This document shows positions 8,198 to 9,224 of a stretch of 9,224 nucleotides of DNA, in pieces. The DNA lies in assembly GCA_025363535.1 (NCBI GenBank), contig JANYDP010000444.1, forward strand, positions 1 to 9,224. Direction: 5' to 3'. This stretch comes from Verrucomicrobiota bacterium. GTDB taxonomy: Bacteria; Verrucomicrobiota; Verrucomicrobiia; Limisphaerales; CAIQOK01. Both the position numbers and the translations under genes were made by a program. The stretch's first letter is position 1, and the number at the start of each line of letters is the position of its first letter. The notes beneath the pieces are model-generated. The model made no database searches. It saw only the letters and a program-made list of their open reading frames with translations, and was not told the origin of the DNA.

Positions 8198-8377
8198 AAT
8201 TTAATTGAGTGACAGAATGAGTGGGTTCGGCGCGGCGTTTCAAGGCCGGAACAGTTGCTGGATGGTTGCCGGGCAGATGAGGAAAATTGCGGATGAACAA
8301 GTCATCGCACGAATTGTTTTTTGCAAATTTATTATCATGAACACCGGAAGGATCATCATTTTCCGCAAAATCACCAG

Positions 8378-8393
8378 TCGCCAAAATTGGCGA
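8378..8393. repeat. Palindrome TCGCCAA-AA-TTGGCGA
   Basis: Two perfect 7-base arms are separated by AA; flanking CCA and TGG extend the pairing with a one-base bulge. It lies 79 bases before the DUF309 start. There is no T-run after it and it is not beyond a gene end, so it is more likely a repressor operator or a 5' leader hairpin than a terminator. Confidence 0.5.
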
Positions 8394-8471
8394 TGGAAAA
8401 CTACGGGCTGGCGGAAACAAAACAACGAAGGTTTGGCTTTCCGCGGCAGAAGCGACGCCTTAGTTTGGCGC

Positions 8472-8891
8472 ATGAGCAAAAAAAGCGGCAAGATCGCGGC
8501 GCTGATTGAACAGTTTTGCGGGCAGGAACTGGACGCGCACTATCTGGGTTACTTCGAGTGTTTCAATCGCCAGCTCTACTACGAGGCACACGACGTGTTG
8601 GAGGAACTCTGGCTGCCAGATCGCAAGGGCGCGAACGGAGATTTTTACAAGGGGTTGATTCAATTCGCCGGCGCTTTCGTGCATCTTCAAAAGGAGCGCT
8701 TGAAGCCGGCGGAGGCCTTGTTTCGACTCGCGGAGGCCAACTTAAGGAAGTATCCGGCACGGCATGAAAGTCTGGACATCCCGGGGGTTCTCCGGGTGAT
8801 TGAAACATGGTCCGAGGCGTTGAAAACGGGCGATTTTCAGAAGAACCCGATGCTGTCCACTCCGTTGCCAGTCGTGCGGCCTGCCAGTTAA
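8472..8891 (+). CDS. DUF309 family protein (139 aa)
   Basis: This small, probably cytoplasmic, helical protein has the DUF309 (PF03745/COG1547) signature. F31-N-R..YYEAHDVLEELW contains the HxxxExxW motif with H40, E44 and W47, thought in the family to be functionally important and possibly metal-binding. Downstream, FYKGLIQFAGAFVHLQ (residues 58-73) matches the second conserved helix, and LAEANLRKYPARH follows. No biochemical role is established for the family. ATG 8472 is chosen because it gives a typical family length and starts just before the first helix, though no clear Shine-Dalgarno precedes it. The frame stays open upstream to TTG 8205, which has a strong Shine-Dalgarno, so a longer 228-aa form is possible. 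There is no signal peptide. It stops at 8891, 172 bases before the next gene, and is transcribed away from the giant gene. Confidence 0.85.
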   Translation: MSKKSGKIAALIEQFCGQELDAHYLGYFECFNRQLYYEAHDVLEELWLPDRKGANGDFYKGLIQFAGAFVHLQKERLKPAEALFRLAEANLRKYPARHESLDIPGVLRVIETWSEALKTGDFQKNPMLSTPLPVVRPAS

Positions 8892-8952
8892 TCCGCTGCT
8901 GGCCGCGTAGTATTACGTAAATTGTTTAGGTAATTAACGTGGCTAAAACGGG

Positions 8953-8981
8953 TTGACTTCAAAGCCCGGTGAATTTAGATA
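8953..8981 (+). promoter_or_regulatory. Candidate sigma-70 promoter for the gene at 9064
   Basis: TTGACT (8953-8958, 5/6 match) and TAGATA (8976-8981, only 3/6) are separated by 17 bases in the AT-rich gap after DUF309, giving a leader of about 75 bases. A competing pair is TTGTTT 8922-8927 with TAAAAC 8944-8949 (16-base spacing, 4/6 each). The gap 8892-9063 shows no clear hairpin plus T-run, so no terminator for DUF309 is called. Confidence 0.35.
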
Positions 8982-9051
8982 TGTTACAGTAATTTCTCGG
9001 GTAAACGTTGTAATTTGTAAATATATGCACGACTTGATTCGCCCCTTGAGC

Positions 9052-9056
9052 AAGGA
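9052..9056 (+). promoter_or_regulatory. Ribosome binding site AAGGA for the gene at 9064
   Basis: AAGGA lies 7 bases before ATG 9064, an ideal distance. It favours this start over the in-frame ATG at 9025, which would put 13 extra residues ahead of the signal peptide. Confidence 0.6.
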
Positions 9057-9063
9057 TTCGGCA

Positions 9064-9224
9064 ATGAAGCAATTCAAATTCGCCATGGGACTTTTGTGCG
9101 GTTTGGTTCTTAGCAGCCTGTCATGTCTTGGCCAAGCCTCCTCCTTGGCCCCGCAAATCATGTCGGCGCAATCGCAGGTCAAATGGAACATAGGTCCGGC
9201 CAAGGCGGATCTGGGCAAGGTTGC
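9064..9224 (+). CDS. Exported protein resembling the N-terminus of DUF2167 proteins (3' end missing)
   Basis: Only 53 complete codons are in the window. Residues 1-25 form a signal peptide: K2 and K5, a hydrophobic core GLLCGLVLSSLSCLG, and a probable cleavage after GQA (residue 25). A cysteine at 21 is not in a standard lipobox. The mature start includes VKWNIGPAKADLGKVA, which fits the W-x-x-GP-x(4)-LG-x-x-A opening seen in DUF2167 (COG4714) predicted membrane-anchored proteins. The family's following VPxGY motif and C-terminal membrane segments would lie past the edge and cannot be checked. The function of the family is unknown. The start is set by the AAGGA site and the signal peptide. 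It is likely transcribed from its own promoter in the gap after DUF309. Confidence 0.6.
   Translation, partial: MKQFKFAMGLLCGLVLSSLSCLGQASSLAPQIMSAQSQVKWNIGPAKADLGKV

Larger units (their letters stand above)
8176..8471. promoter_or_regulatory. Divergent intergenic region between the giant gene and the DUF309 gene
   Basis: These 296 bases separate two genes pointing away from each other, so both promoters should lie here. The middle (about 8310-8345) is AT-rich and contains TATTAT at 8330-8335, a 5/6 match to a -10 box in plus orientation, but no good -35 sits at the right distance. On the minus strand TTGAAA (8243-8238) could be a -35, but the -10 region at the right spacing is poor. The giant gene's leader just before its ATG is pyrimidine-rich and lacks a Shine-Dalgarno. 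A palindrome lies at 8378-8393. Reading frames across this region on both strands look like chance, being rich in Trp, Arg and Cys without family features. Confidence 0.5.

Noticed and set aside
8172..8491. Two minus-strand open frames of about 82 residues in the divergent region
   Set aside because: They overlap each other, the start of DUF309 and the leader of the giant gene. They have no recognisable features, and the DUF309 frame is clearly the coding one.
8949..8969. CGGG...CCCG inverted repeat after DUF309 as a terminator
   Set aside because: The stem is only 4-5 bases with a 12-base loop and no T-run, and it overlaps the best -35 candidate.
8943..9218. 91-codon minus-strand open frame over the promoter region and the start of the last gene
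   Set aside because: It overlaps a plus-strand gene that has a ribosome site and a signal peptide, and its own translation shows nothing recognisable.

Overview
The window looks like part of a chromosome from a free-living Gram-negative bacterium with large secreted repeat proteins. Verrucomicrobiota, perhaps the Pedosphaera side, is the best guess. This rests on the combination of a giant autotransporter-type beta-strand-repeat protein ending in Ig-like arrays, a DUF309 protein and a DUF2167-like protein. No rRNA or other marker gene is present, so the assignment is an inference from style.

Positions 1-8175 (minus strand) are one uninterrupted reading frame. It starts at 8175 with a signal peptide and runs off the left edge after 2725 codons without a stop. 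The secreted product has three parts. First comes a long Gly/Ser/Thr/Asn-rich beta-solenoid region with about a dozen autotransporter-associated beta-strand repeats (residues about 30-2230), divided by three W/NW modules. Next is a single Ig-like domain (about 2236-2317). Last is a tandem array of about 78-residue DUF5011-type Ig-like domains interrupted by one HYR-like domain (from residue 2325 to the edge). Many plus-strand open frames overlap this gene, including one of 758 codons; all are treated as antisense shadows.

Positions 8176-8471 are a divergent intergenic region. It has a palindrome, a strong Shine-Dalgarno-like sequence on the plus strand, and no Shine-Dalgarno for the giant gene. 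Positions 8472-8891 (plus) encode a small DUF309 protein with the family's HxxxExxW signature. Positions 8892-9063 are a short AT-rich intergenic region with candidate promoters. From 9064 (plus) to the right edge lies the 5' end of a signal-peptide protein that resembles the start of DUF2167 proteins.

The genes show no obvious shared pathway. The giant protein is probably a surface or extracellular structural or adhesive protein; the two small genes are housekeeping-like or of unknown function. I see no tRNA, rRNA, CRISPR array, transposase, attachment site or defence system. The main interest is the modular evolution of the giant protein: nested duplications, near-identical repeats and loss of one conserved cysteine in a single repeat.
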